39,548 nt of DNA from contig JBFMBH010000022.1 in assembly GCA_040755095.1 (NCBI GenBank), forward strand, positions 1-39,548, read 5' to 3'. Below the pieces are notes generated by a model. That model was given only the letters and a program-made list of their open reading frames with translations. It ran no database searches and was not told the origin of the DNA. The stretch comes from Thermodesulfobacteriota bacterium. GTDB lineage: Bacteria > Desulfobacterota > Desulfobulbia > Desulfobulbales > JBFMBH01. Shown here piece by piece: positions 9,043 to 21,501 of the stretch (within the stretch, counting starts at the first letter, position 1; each line of letters starts with the position of its first letter). The position numbers and the translations under genes were made by a program.

Positions 9043-9534
9043 ATGCCTGTTCTTGCCTGCGGTGCGGTGCAGGCCGCACAGCATTCGGACCTTGACGCCA
9101 TCGCCGCCCTTGAGGCATCCTGCGGGCGGGATCACTGGAGCCCGGCGCAGCTGGCCGCCGAGTGGGAGATCCCCCAGAGCCGCTTCTTCGTCTTCCGCCC
9201 TGGCACCGGCCAACCGGCCACCGGCTACATCGGCCTGCGGCTGGTCGTTGATGAGGCCGAGGTGCTGCGGCTGGCGGTCCTGCCCGCCCACCGGGGCCAG
9301 GGCATTGGCACCCGCCTGGTCCGGCACGCCTGCGCGGCCCTGGAGCAGGAGGGAGCCGGCCGCCTGTTTTTGGAGGTGCGGCCCTCCAACACCGTGGCCC
9401 GCCACCTGTATGCCCAGGCCGGCTTCCAGCCGGTCGGCCGCCGGAGCCACTACTACCAGCAGCCGGACGAGCCGGCCCTGATCCTGACCCGGGTGCGGCC
9501 AAGCGCTGGGCCGCTCGCCCTCCAACCGTCATGA
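9043..9534 (+). CDS. rimI: GNAT N-acetyltransferase, RimI-like
   Basis: A 163-residue acetyl-CoA-dependent N-acetyltransferase. RimI-type enzymes acetylate the N-terminal residue of ribosomal protein S18 and some other proteins. The acetyl-CoA pyrophosphate loop RGQGIG (84-89) follows LAVLPAH, and the later VRPSNTVARHLYAQAGF segment with YY nearby is typical of RimI, where NxxAxxLYxxxGF is conserved. It begins 13 bases after the GAPDH paralogue and ends 9 bases before pgk, so it is embedded in the glycolytic operon. The ribosome binding site is weak (AGAGG, close to the ATG), so translation may depend on upstream coupling. The RimI assignment rests on family resemblance; another GNAT substrate is possible. 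Confidence 0.75.
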   Translation: MPVLACGAVQAAQHSDLDAIAALEASCGRDHWSPAQLAAEWEIPQSRFFVFRPGTGQPATGYIGLRLVVDEAEVLRLAVLPAHRGQGIGTRLVRHACAALEQEGAGRLFLEVRPSNTVARHLYAQAGFQPVGRRSHYYQQPDEPALILTRVRPSAGPLALQPS

Positions 9535-9543
9535 AGGACAACC

Positions 9544-10734
9544 ATGAAGAACATCCGCGACATCGATATCAGGGGTAAGAAGGTCCTTATCCGGGTCGAC
9601 TTCAACGTGCCCATGGATGATCAGGGCAACATCACCGACGACACCCGGATCCGCAGCGTCTTGCCCACCATCAACCACCTCCTGGACGAGCATGCCCGGG
9701 TGATCATCTGCTCGCACATGGGGCGGCCCAAGGGCCAGCGGCTGGCCACCCTCTCCCTCGAGCCGGTGGCCAAGCGCCTCGGCCGTCTGCTGGCCAAGGA
9801 GGTGCCCCTGGCCCCGGACTGCATCGGGCCGGAGGTGGAGGCGCTGGTGGCCAAAATGCAGCCCGGCGACCTCCTGCTGCTGGAAAACCTGCGCTTCCAC
9901 GCCGAGGAGCAGGCCAACGACGACGCCTTTTCCCGGCAGCTGGCCAGTCTGGCGGATGTCTATGTCAATGATGCCTTTGCCGTCGCCCACCGGGCCCACG
10001 CCTCGGTGGTCGGGGTGACCCGGCACGTGCCGGTGGCGGCTGCCGGCTTCCTGCTGCAGCGGGAGATGGACTATTTCCACCGCTCGGTGAGCGACCCCAT
10101 GCGGCCTTTGGTGGCCATCATCGGTGGCGCCAAGGTCTCCAGCAAGCTGGGGGCCCTGACCAACCTGCTGGACAAGGTGGACAAGATGATCGTCGGCGGC
10201 GCCATGGCCAACACCTTCCTGAAGAGCCAGGGCATCGACGTCGGCGCCTCCAAGGTGGAAAACGATCTCCTGGACACCGCTCGCCAGCTGGTGGCCAAGG
10301 CCCGGGAGCGGGGGGTGCACCTCTACCTGCCCGTGGACTGCATCGTCGCCGACCGCTTCGATCCCAAGGCGGAAAGCAAGCGGGTACCGGTGCAGGAGGT
10401 GCCACCGGACTGGATGATCCTGGATATCGGCCCGGCCACCACCATCCTGTTCAGCGAGGCCCTGGAGAACGCCAAGACCATCATCTGGAACGGCCCCATG
10501 GGCGCCTTCGAGATGGATGCCTTCTCCCGGGGCACCATGGCCATGGTGCGCAACGTCGCCAACTCTTACGCCCTGACCATCGTCGGCGGCGGCGACACCG
10601 ATGTCGCCGTGCACCGGGCCGGCGAATCCGCCAACATCTCGTACATCTCCACCGGCGGCGGCGCCTTCCTGATGCTCATGGAGGGCAAAACCCTGCCCGG
10701 GGTGGCTGCCCTGGACGCGCTCCAGGACCGCTGA
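9544..10734 (+). CDS. pgk: Phosphoglycerate kinase
   Basis: Cytosolic monomeric enzyme of 396 residues that transfers phosphate between 1,3-bisphosphoglycerate and ADP to form 3-phosphoglycerate and ATP. Seen in sequence: the N-terminal signature [14 protein letters not shown], substrate-binding SHMGRPKG, the hinge [12 protein letters not shown], the nucleotide-domain motif NGPMGAFE and GGGDTDVAV near the C-terminus. Length is standard for bacterial PGK. AAGGA sits five bases before the ATG. It follows rimI by 9 bases and precedes tpiA by 32 bases, giving the common pgk-tpiA-secG order. It uses the product of the GAPDH genes upstream. Confidence 0.98.
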   Translation: MKNIRDIDIRGKKVLIRVDFNVPMDDQGNITDDTRIRSVLPTINHLLDEHARVIICSHMGRPKGQRLATLSLEPVAKRLGRLLAKEVPLAPDCIGPEVEALVAKMQPGDLLLLENLRFHAEEQANDDAFSRQLASLADVYVNDAFAVAHRAHASVVGVTRHVPVAAAGFLLQREMDYFHRSVSDPMRPLVAIIGGAKVSSKLGALTNLLDKVDKMIVGGAMANTFLKSQGIDVGASKVENDLLDTARQLVAKARERGVHLYLPVDCIVADRFDPKAESKRVPVQEVPPDWMILDIGPATTILFSEALENAKTIIWNGPMGAFEMDAFSRGTMAMVRNVANSYALTIVGGGDTDVAVHRAGESANISYISTGGGAFLMLMEGKTLPGVAALDALQDR

Positions 10735-10766
10735 TCCCTTCCTCGACCCCAGCTCAGGAGAGCGCC

Positions 10767-11525
<759 letters not shown>

Positions 11526-11529
11526 GAGT

Positions 11530-11564
11530 CACCCCCGCCCAGGGCGCAGGGTGCTTTTCTTTTT
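11530..11564 (+). terminator. Intrinsic terminator between tpiA and secG
   Basis: Bulged hairpin 11530-11553 (outer CACCC/GGGTG, inner CGCC/GGCG, loop CAG), followed by CTTTTCTTTTT to 11564. It begins five bases after the tpiA stop and ends 11 bases before the secG start. It probably terminates or attenuates the glycolytic transcript before secG. Confidence 0.6.
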
Positions 11565-11575
11565 GTGGACCGTTC

Positions 11576-12037
11576 ATGACAGCTATCCTCACGATCATCC
11601 ATGTGGTGGTCTGCGTCTTTCTGATCGCCATTGTGCTGCTGCAGCACGGCAAGGGCGCCGACATCGGTGCCACCTTCGGCGGCTCCAGCCAGACGGTGTT
11701 CGGTACCGAGGGTCCCACCTCGCTCCTCAACCGCATCACCACCATCTCGGCCATCGTCTTCATGTGCACGTCGGTGGCCCTGGCCTACCTGGCCGGCCGG
11801 CCCACCGGTGGCTCGGTGATGGAGGGCTTGAGCCTGCCGGCCAAGCCGGCGGTTGAGCAGGCTGTGCCGGTGGAGACCTCGCCACCGGCCGCGGTGCCGA
11901 CGCCGATCCCCCTGGGCCGGTCCAGCCAGGAGGCGACGCCGGCACCGGTTGTACCGGAGCCGGCCGCCAGCGCGCCTGCAGCAACAGAACCGCCTCCCGC
12001 CGCACCCGCGGCTGGCGAGGCGCCCAAAGGTCAATAG
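11576..12037 (+). CDS. secG: Preprotein translocase subunit SecG
   Basis: Small inner-membrane subunit of the SecYEG channel, 153 residues. Two membrane helices frame the cytosolic loop: helix 1 (ILTIIHVVVCVFLIAIVLL), the conserved QHGKGADIGATFGGSSQTVFG loop region, then helix 2 (about 47-68). The tail from about 75 to the end is a Pro/Ala-rich, low-complexity extension about twice the size of the conserved core, which is variable in this family. The ATG at 11576 precedes TAILTIIH directly; the upstream ribosome binding site is weak. The neighbours tpiA and tRNA-Leu match the common tpiA-secG-tRNA-Leu order. Confidence 0.93.
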   Translation: MTAILTIIHVVVCVFLIAIVLLQHGKGADIGATFGGSSQTVFGTEGPTSLLNRITTISAIVFMCTSVALAYLAGRPTGGSVMEGLSLPAKPAVEQAVPVETSPPAAVPTPIPLGRSSQEATPAPVVPEPAASAPAATEPPPAAPAAGEAPKGQ

Positions 12038-12046
12038 CCAGGTTGT

Positions 12047-12132
12047 GCCGAAGTGGTGGAATTGGTAGACACGCTATCTTGAGGGGGTAGTGGGCGCCGC
12101 CCGTGCGAGTTCGAGCCTCGCCTTCGGCACCA
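12047..12132 (+). tRNA. tRNA-Leu (anticodon GAG)
   Basis: An 86-nt class II tRNA. The acceptor GCCGAAG (12047-12053) pairs with CTTCGGC (12122-12128). Discriminator A12129 and encoded CCA (12130-12132) follow. The anticodon stem CTATC/GGTAG encloses the loop TTGAGGG with anticodon GAG at 12081-12083, reading CUC and CUU. A long variable arm and the T-arm GCGAG-TTCGAGC-CTCGC are present. It lies 9 bases after the secG stop, so it is probably processed from the secG transcript. Confidence 0.97.
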
Positions 12133-12144
12133 ACGGTTCTTGGG

Positions 12145-12174
12145 AAAGCCACCCCTGGGGTGGCTTTCTTTTTT
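12145..12174 (+). terminator. Intrinsic terminator after tRNA-Leu
   Basis: A perfect 10-bp stem (12145-12154 with 12158-12167), CTG loop, then CTTTTTT (T-run 12169-12174). This is the clearest Rho-independent terminator in the window. It ends the secG/tRNA transcript 14 bases before the rdgB start codon. Confidence 0.9.
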
Positions 12175-12188
12175 GGAGGAGACGGATC

Positions 12189-12911
12189 ATGCACAAAGCG
12201 ATCATCGCCCTGGCCACCAGAAACGAAGGCAAGATCCGGGAGCTGACCGAGCTGGTGGCCGGCTTTCCCGTGGAGATCCGCAGCCTGCGGGACTTCGGCC
12301 CCATCCCCGAAGCCAAGGAAGACGGCGCCACCTTCGATGACAATGCGTACCAGAAGGCCCTGTTCACCGCCAAGGTCCTGGGCATCCCGGCCATGGCCGA
12401 CGACTCCGGCCTGGTGGTGCCAGCCCTGGACGGCGCGCCCGGGGTCTACTCGGCCCGCTACGCCGGCGAGCAGGCCAGTGATGCCGACAACATCCGGAAG
12501 CTGCTCGCGGCCATGGAGGGCAAAAGCGACCGCCGGGCCGCCTTCGAGTGCGTCGTCTCCATCGCCGTGCCCAGCGGCCCGGCCCTGACCTACGAAGGCC
12601 GTTGCGAAGGGGAGATCACCCTGGCCCCCCGGGGGAAAGACGGCTTCGGCTACGATCCGGTCTTTTTCTATCCGCCGTTGGGCAAGACCTTTGCCGAGCT
12701 GACCCTGGAGGAGAAGAACGCGGTCAGCCACCGGGGCCAGGCCTTGGCCCAGGTACGCCAGGAGCTGGCCAAGATCCTCACCTGGCTCAGCCAGCGCCTC
12801 CGGGAGGTCAAGCCCCCCAAGCCCGACCACGCCGAGTTCGCGGACAACGACTGGTCGCAGCAGGAGTGGCGGCCGCCGTGCGCAAAGAAGGGAGGAGCCA
12901 CCACGGTGTGA
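12189..12911 (+). CDS. rdgB: RdgB/HAM1 non-canonical purine NTP pyrophosphatase
   Basis: Hydrolyses ITP, dITP and XTP to monophosphates, keeping deaminated purines out of DNA and RNA. At 240 residues, the catalytic core matches the family: ATRNEGKIREL at the N-terminus, MADDSGLVVPALDGAPGVYS with the metal-binding acidic pair, GFGYDPVF substrate loop and SHRGQAL. The last ~40 residues (from LTWLSQRL) form a charged extension beyond the usual 195-205-residue protein. GGAGGA (12175-12180) precedes the ATG. The promoter must lie downstream of, or overlap, the terminator at 12145-12174, or transcription reads through it. Confidence 0.93.
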   Translation: MHKAIIALATRNEGKIRELTELVAGFPVEIRSLRDFGPIPEAKEDGATFDDNAYQKALFTAKVLGIPAMADDSGLVVPALDGAPGVYSARYAGEQASDADNIRKLLAAMEGKSDRRAAFECVVSIAVPSGPALTYEGRCEGEITLAPRGKDGFGYDPVFFYPPLGKTFAELTLEEKNAVSHRGQALAQVRQELAKILTWLSQRLREVKPPKPDHAEFADNDWSQQEWRPPCAKKGGATTV

Positions 12912-13060
12912 ACCGGCGGGCTCCGTTTGGGCCCCGCGTGCGGATCGACTCCATCACAAGAAGGGATTCGTGCTTTCGGCGAAACGCACCCATCGAGCCA
13001 CTGTTTCCGGACACTCCGCCGATCTCGATCCCGGACAGATCGGAGGGAGGCAGGCCATCG

Positions 13061-13687
13061 ATGCTGACCCCTACTCAACTTCAGGCACTCTTGTCCGATC
13101 TTGAATCGGACCGCATTGAGCGCCTGGTGTCGACCAGGGACACCGACAAGTTCGCGCAGGCGGTCTGCGCCTTTGCCAATGACCTTCCCGGCCACGGCCT
13201 GCCCGGGTGTCTCCTTGTTGGCGTCAACGACCAGGGGGTACCGGCGGGCATCGAGGTGACCGATCAGCTCCTGCAAAACCTGGCCGCTCTCCGCTCGGAC
13301 GGCAATATTCAGCCCTTGCCCGTTCTGACCGTGACCAGGGAGTCGCTGCCATCCGGGGATGTGGCGGTGGTGGTGGTCCAGCCTTCGGACCTGCCGCCGG
13401 TCCGCTTCAAGGGGCAGATCTGGATCCGAGTCGGTCCCCGCAAGGCCATCGCCAGCGAGCAGGAAGAGCGCCTGCTCATCGAGCGCCGGGTTGCCCGGGC
13501 CCGCACCTTCGATGCTCAGCCCTGCACCGAGGCCACCTTCGCTGATCTCAACGAGGAGCGGTTCCTGCTCGGCTACCGGAAGGCGCTGCGGGACAATGGC
13601 AACCCGGCCGCTGACTTTCAGCCGGACAAGGACTGGTTTTCGGTGCGTATCCACGGGAAGACCACACCCCGCACACTGCAACCATGA
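13061..13687 (+). CDS. AlbA_2-type protein, internally deleted remnant
   Basis: Encodes 208 residues. Residues 1 to about 170 match an AlbA_2 (Schlafen-type putative DNA-binding) domain: FAQAVCAFANDLPGHG, LLVGVNDQGVPAGIEVTD, VVVQPSDLPPVRFKGQIWI and VGPRKAIASEQEERLLIERR. Intact relatives that I know are around 450-500 residues with an ATPase-like C-terminal half. Here the chain jumps after about residue 180 to GNPAADFQPDKDWFSVRIH, which looks like the family's extreme C-terminus, then ends in unrelated sequence. A large in-frame deletion is inferred. GGAGGGAGG lies 10 bases before the ATG, so it may still be translated. Lower-GC codon choices than its neighbours suggest acquired DNA. Confidence 0.6.
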   Translation: MLTPTQLQALLSDLESDRIERLVSTRDTDKFAQAVCAFANDLPGHGLPGCLLVGVNDQGVPAGIEVTDQLLQNLAALRSDGNIQPLPVLTVTRESLPSGDVAVVVVQPSDLPPVRFKGQIWIRVGPRKAIASEQEERLLIERRVARARTFDAQPCTEATFADLNEERFLLGYRKALRDNGNPAADFQPDKDWFSVRIHGKTTPRTLQP

Positions 13688-13792
13688 TCGCCGCCACTCT
13701 CCAGCACGCTCGCAGACGACGTCCCTTCACAGCCCGCCATCCAGACGGCAGCGCCGCAAGGGAGGCCGGCGAGCTTGATCGGGTGGGTCGAA

Positions 13793-13815
13793 GTCGGGCC
13801 GGCGGCGTAGCCGAC
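13793..13815. repeat. REP-like hairpin in decayed intergenic DNA
   Basis: GTCGG (13793-13797) and CCGAC (13811-13815) flank a GC-rich centre including GGCGGCGTAG, a layout like bacterial REP elements. It lies in the 165-bp gap between the AlbA_2 remnant and the gpsA 3' end. No second copy was noticed in the window, so repeat status is unproven. Confidence 0.3.
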
Positions 13816-13852
13816 CTCTGAATATAGGAAAAAAGCCAATACGAAGGGGGTA

Positions 13853-14884
13853 TCAGCCAACCGCCGCTACGGCCAACTCGTCCTTGCCCTCCCGGGCCAG
13901 GAGCTCCTGGACGGCGGTCATGGGCCTCTGGCCTTCGTAGAGGACGCGGTAGACCTGCTCGGTGATGGGCATCTCGACGCGGTGGCGGGCGGCCAGCTGG
14001 TAGATGGAGCGGGTGGTGCGCACGCCCTCCGCCACCATCTGCATGCCGGCGAGGATCTGGGCCAAACCCTTGCCCTGGCCCAGCGCCAGGCCCACCTGCC
14101 GGTTGCGGGACAGGTCGCCGGTGCAGGTCAGGACCAGGTCGCCCAGGCCCCCCAGGCCGGAGAAGGTGAGGGGATTGGCGCCCATGGCCAGGCCCAGGCG
14201 GATGATCTCGGCCAGACCCCGGGTGATGAGGGCGGCCCGGGTGTTGGTGCCGAAGCCCAGGCCGTCGGCAATGCCCGCGGCGATGGCCACCACGTTCTTC
14301 ACCGCCCCACCCAGCTCCAGGCCAATGAGATCGGTGGAGGTGTAGACCCGAAAACGGTCGGTGTGGAAAAGCCGCTGCCAGGCCCGGGCGATGTCCAGGC
14401 TGGCGCCGGCCACGGTGACGGCAGTAGGCTGGCCGGCCGCCACCTCCCGGGCGAAGCTCGGCCCGGCCAGAACGGCGATTCTCCCGGCCAGGGGTCCGGG
14501 CAGGACCTGGGACATGACCTGGGACATGGTGCACAGGGTGTCGTTCTCGACCCCTTTCACGGCACTGACCAGGAGTGCGGACGGATCCAGGAACGGGGCC
14601 AAGGCCGCCAGCTGCGGCCGGAAGCCATGGGAGGGCACCACCATGACCACCCCGCAGGCGCCGGCCACTGCCTGGGTCAGGTCACTGGTGACGAAGAGGT
14701 TGCCGGGCAGCGGCGCGCCGGGCAGGTAATCGCGGTTCTCGCGGTCCCGGTCGATGGCCTGGGCCAAGGCCGGTCGCCTGGCCCAGAGCCGGACCGCGGC
14801 GCCCTTGTCCGCCAGCAGCTTGGCCAGGGCCGTGCCCCAGCTGCCGGCGCCGATCACCGCCAGGGTCTGGTGGTCAGGCTTCAT
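13853..14884 (-). CDS. gpsA: Glycerol-3-phosphate dehydrogenase [NAD(P)+]
   Basis: Reduces dihydroxyacetone phosphate to sn-glycerol 3-phosphate, the phospholipid backbone precursor. It has 343 residues. Rossmann motif VIGAGSWGTALA near residue 12 is followed by LWARRP, VPSHGFR, SAVKGVE, AGPSFAREVA and the C-terminal-domain signature GLGGLGDLVLTCTGDLSRNR; the lysine in GGAVKNVVAIAAG is catalytic. The start at 14884 was chosen because it gives [14 protein letters not shown]; longer readings run far into gyrA. Its first 11 bases overlap the gyrA end, so translation is likely coupled. Confidence 0.97.
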   Translation of the reverse strand: MKPDHQTLAVIGAGSWGTALAKLLADKGAAVRLWARRPALAQAIDRDRENRDYLPGAPLPGNLFVTSDLTQAVAGACGVVMVVPSHGFRPQLAALAPFLDPSALLVSAVKGVENDTLCTMSQVMSQVLPGPLAGRIAVLAGPSFAREVAAGQPTAVTVAGASLDIARAWQRLFHTDRFRVYTSTDLIGLELGGAVKNVVAIAAGIADGLGFGTNTRAALITRGLAEIIRLGLAMGANPLTFSGLGGLGDLVLTCTGDLSRNRQVGLALGQGKGLAQILAGMQMVAEGVRTTRSIYQLAARHRVEMPITEQVYRVLYEGQRPMTAVQELLAREGKDELAVAAVG

Positions 14885-17390
14885 CACCCTCGCTGACCGG
14901 GTCCCCGGACCCTTCCTCGGCCTCGCCAGCCTCGTCGGCCACAAACCGCTCCGCCACCCGGTCCATGCCCACCACCTTCTCGTCGGCCGCCAGGTTGATG
15001 AGGCGCACCCCCTGGGTGTTGCGGCCGATGACGCGCAGCTCGTCCATGCCCATGCGGATGATCTTGCCGGAGTCGGTGACCAGCATCACCTGATCGTCGT
15101 CGGACACCGACAAGGCGCCCACCACCTGGCCGTTGCGCTCGTTGACCCGGATGGTGATGATGCCCCGGCCGCCCCGGCGCTGCAGGCGGTACTCCTCGGT
15201 GGAGGAGCGCTTGCCGTAGCCCTTTTCGGTCACGGTCAAGACCGACGTCTCGCCGGTGAAGACCACCACCCCCACCACCGCGTCATCCTCCGCCAGATCG
15301 ATGCCTTTGACGCCGGTGGCCACCCGACCCATGGAGCGGATGTCATCCTCCCGGAAGCGGATGGACATGCCGGAACGGGCGATGAGCAGGATGTGATCCC
15401 CGGCCTGGGTGAGGGCTGCGGAGATGATCTCGTCGTCGGGCCGGATGCGAAGAGCGATGATCCCCCGGCGGATGGGGTTGGCGTAGGCCGCCAGCTCGGT
15501 CTTCTTCACCACCCCTTTGCGGGTCACCATGAGGATCGACGGCTCCTGGTCCGGCTCGGCCACAAAGCTCTTCACCCGCAGGATCGCCGCCACCTTCTCC
15601 CCCTCGACCAGGTCGAGGAGGTTCACCATGGCCTTGCCCCGGGCGGTGCGGCCGGCCTGGGGGATCTCGTAGACCCGGCGCCAGAACACCTTGCCCAGGT
15701 TGGTGAAAAAGAGCAGGGTGTCGTGGGTGGAGGCGAAGTAGAGATCCCGGACATAGTCCTCCTCCCGGGTGCCCATGCCCAGGAGGCCCTTGCCACCCCG
15801 GCGCTGGGAGCGGTAGAGGCTCACTGGATTGCGCTTGATGTAGCCGGAGTTGGAGACAGTGACCACCACATCCTCGGGCATGATGAGGTCCTCGGGCAGC
15901 ACCTCGTCCACGACCTCCAGGATCTCCGTCCGGCGGGGGTCGCCGTACTCGTTGCGGATCGCCTCGCACTCCTGCCGGACGATGGTCATCACCAGGGCGT
16001 CACTGGCCAGAATCTCCTGGAAGCGGGCGATCTGGGCCAGGACCTCCCGGAGCTCTTCCAGGATCTTGTCCCGCTCCAGGGCGGTCAGGCGCTGCAGCCG
16101 CATCTCCAGGATGGCCTGGGCCTGGATGGCGGAAAGGGCAAAACTTTCCATGAGACCGGCCTTCGCCTCGGCCGGGCTGGCGGAAGCCCGGATCAGGGCC
16201 ACCACTGCATCCAGGTTGTCGATGGCGATCTTGAGGCCCGCCAGAAGATGGGCCCGCTCCTCGGCCCGGGCCAGGTCGTAGGCGGTGCGGCGGTAGACCA
16301 CCGTCTTGCGGTGGCCGATGAACTGCTCCAGGATCTGCTTGAGATTGAGGATCTCCGGCCGGTTGTTGACCAGACACAGGAAGATGATGCCGAAGCTCCG
16401 CTCCAGAGGCGTATGGGCGAAGAGCTGGTTCACCACCACGTCGGCGATCTCGTCCTTCTTGAGGTCGAGGACGATCCGGGTCCCTTCCCGGTCCGACTCG
16501 TCCCGTACCTCGGCAATGGACTCGATCTTCTTCTCCTTCACCAGGAGGGCGATCCGCTCCACCAGCTTGGCCTTGTTCTGCTGGAAGGGGATCTCGGTGA
16601 AGACGATGCTCTCCCTGCCCGCCGGACCCTTCTTCTCCACATGGTGGCGGGAGCGGATGGTGACGGTGCCGCGGCCGGTCTCGTAGGCCTCCCGGATGCC
16701 GGCCCGGCCGCAGATCATGGCACCGGTGGGGAAGTCCGGACCGGTGATGATCTCCATGAGCTGGGCCACGGTGTGGGTCGGCTCGTCGATCAGGGCGATG
16801 ATCCCGCTCATCACCTCGGTGAGGTTGTGGGGCGGGATGTTGGTGGCCATGCCGACCGCGATGCCGGCCGAGCCGTTGAGGAGCAGGTTGGGCACCCGGG
16901 ACGGGAAGACCAGGGGCTCCACCAGGCTGTTGTCGTAGTTGGGGCCCCAGTCCACCGTCTCCTTGTCCAGATCGGCGATGATCTCGGTGTTGAGCCGGGT
17001 CATGCGCACCTCGGTGTAGCGCATGGCCGCCGGTGCGTCGCCATCCGTGGAGCCGAAGTTGCCCTGGCCGTCCACCAGGGGATAGCGCATGGAGAAGTCC
17101 TGGGCCAGGCGGACGATGGTGTCGTAGACCGCGGCGTCGCCATGGGGATGGTACTTGCCGATGACGTCGCCCACCACCCGGGCAGACTTGAGATAGGGCC
17201 GGTTGTGGAAGTTGCCCAGCTCGCGCATGGCGAACAGGGAGCGCCGGTGCACCGGCTTCAAGCCATCCCGGACATCGGGCAGGGCCCGGCCGACGATGAC
17301 GCTCATGGCATACTCCAGATAGGATTTCTGGAGCTCGCGATGGATGGCGATGGAGCCAGGCTCCGGCAGATGGGTCTCGTTCATGGGCAT
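14874..17390 (-). CDS. gyrA: DNA gyrase subunit A
   Basis: Breakage-reunion subunit of the gyrase heterotetramer, which introduces negative supercoils using ATP bound by GyrB. About 838 residues. The catalytic tyrosine lies in MRYTEVRM (E. coli Tyr122 position). The C-terminal half carries the beta-pinwheel with a GyrA-box-type QRRGGKG and later repeats (QRRGGRG), and the end is acidic. In the quinolone-resistance region the chain reads [10 protein letters not shown]: Ala replaces the Ser83 of E. coli while Asp87 is kept. A TTG at 17396 and an ATG at 17384 are alternative starts; ribosome binding sites are weak. It follows gyrB by 100 bases and overlaps gpsA. Confidence 0.97.
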   Translation of the reverse strand: MPMNETHLPEPGSIAIHRELQKSYLEYAMSVIVGRALPDVRDGLKPVHRRSLFAMRELGNFHNRPYLKSARVVGDVIGKYHPHGDAAVYDTIVRLAQDFSMRYPLVDGQGNFGSTDGDAPAAMRYTEVRMTRLNTEIIADLDKETVDWGPNYDNSLVEPLVFPSRVPNLLLNGSAGIAVGMATNIPPHNLTEVMSGIIALIDEPTHTVAQLMEIITGPDFPTGAMICGRAGIREAYETGRGTVTIRSRHHVEKKGPAGRESIVFTEIPFQQNKAKLVERIALLVKEKKIESIAEVRDESDREGTRIVLDLKKDEIADVVVNQLFAHTPLERSFGIIFLCLVNNRPEILNLKQILEQFIGHRKTVVYRRTAYDLARAEERAHLLAGLKIAIDNLDAVVALIRASASPAEAKAGLMESFALSAIQAQAILEMRLQRLTALERDKILEELREVLAQIARFQEILASDALVMTIVRQECEAIRNEYGDPRRTEILEVVDEVLPEDLIMPEDVVVTVSNSGYIKRNPVSLYRSQRRGGKGLLGMGTREEDYVRDLYFASTHDTLLFFTNLGKVFWRRVYEIPQAGRTARGKAMVNLLDLVEGEKVAAILRVKSFVAEPDQEPSILMVTRKGVVKKTELAAYANPIRRGIIALRIRPDDEIISAALTQAGDHILLIARSGMSIRFREDDIRSMGRVATGVKGIDLAEDDAVVGVVVFTGETSVLTVTEKGYGKRSSTEEYRLQRRGGRGIITIRVNERNGQVVGALSVSDDDQVMLVTDSGKIIRMGMDELRVIGRNTQGVRLINLAADEKVVGMDRVAERFVADEAGEAEEGSGDPVSEGDEA

Positions 17391-17490
17391 GGTCAACAGA
17401 CTCTTGGCTCGGCAGCCCCTTGGGCTTGCGGCCTGAATGAAGAAGCGGCGGCGACTTGTGGGGGGTTACGATACGACCGGCGCCGAGAGA

Positions 17491-21095
<3,605 letters not shown>

Positions 21096-21501
21096 AACGG
21101 ATGCCTCGACGTTTTTTCTTTGATTAGAAAGCGGAAAGACAAGAAACGACAATGGCTGGCGGTCTTGTTGACTGTTCGGACAACATCTTGTTTTAATGGA
21201 AAATAGTGTGTTGAGTCACGATTGGACAAGCCTTGGAAAGACTCAGGATGAGCGGACGGCCGCGGGTTTTCGCAATCTTGTCCACACGAGGGTGTTGAAA
21301 GAAAGCTTTCCTTGAAAGAAAGGGATGGACACACTAGAATTGGAGCTTTTCCGCCATCCGTCCAATCGGACAAAATTAGTGCAAACCGACTGAAATGGCA
21401 ACCATTTTCCGGCAGCAGCATAGAGGCCGGCTGTTCCCTGGCGGGCTGGGGATGAGCCGCCGGCAGGGGGGCGGGGCGGCCGTCCGGGGAGGTTGGGATT
21501 G
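21096..21501. other. Candidate origin or DnaA-controlled region between dnaN and the GAF gene
   Basis: A 406-bp non-coding gap between divergent genes, clearly richer in A+T than its flanks between about 21110 and 21410. Four TTGTCC sites are visible: TTGTCCACA (21278-21286, + strand; one mismatch to the DnaA box TTATCCACA and identical to the form favoured in high-GC actinobacteria), and on the minus strand TTGTCCGAA (21175-21183), TTGTCCAAT (21221-21229) and TTGTCCGAT (21365-21373). A weaker fifth, GTGTCCATC, is at 21324-21332. The T/A-rich 21180-21215 stretch could be an unwinding element. Origin function is inference. Confidence 0.45.
21214..21229 (-). promoter_or_regulatory. dnaN: Possible dnaN promoter -35 side with overlapping TTGTCC box
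   Basis: On the minus strand TTGTCC (21229-21224) is followed 18 bases later by TATTTT (about 21205-21200), a poor but possible sigma-70 promoter for dnaN. The -35 hexamer is also a DnaA-like box, which would suit DnaA control of dnaN. Weak evidence. Confidence 0.2.

Noticed and set aside
11530-11564. Reading the hairpin before secG as a riboswitch or leader regulator.
   Set aside because: It is short, followed by T-runs and starts five bases after the tpiA stop, so a terminator is the simpler explanation.
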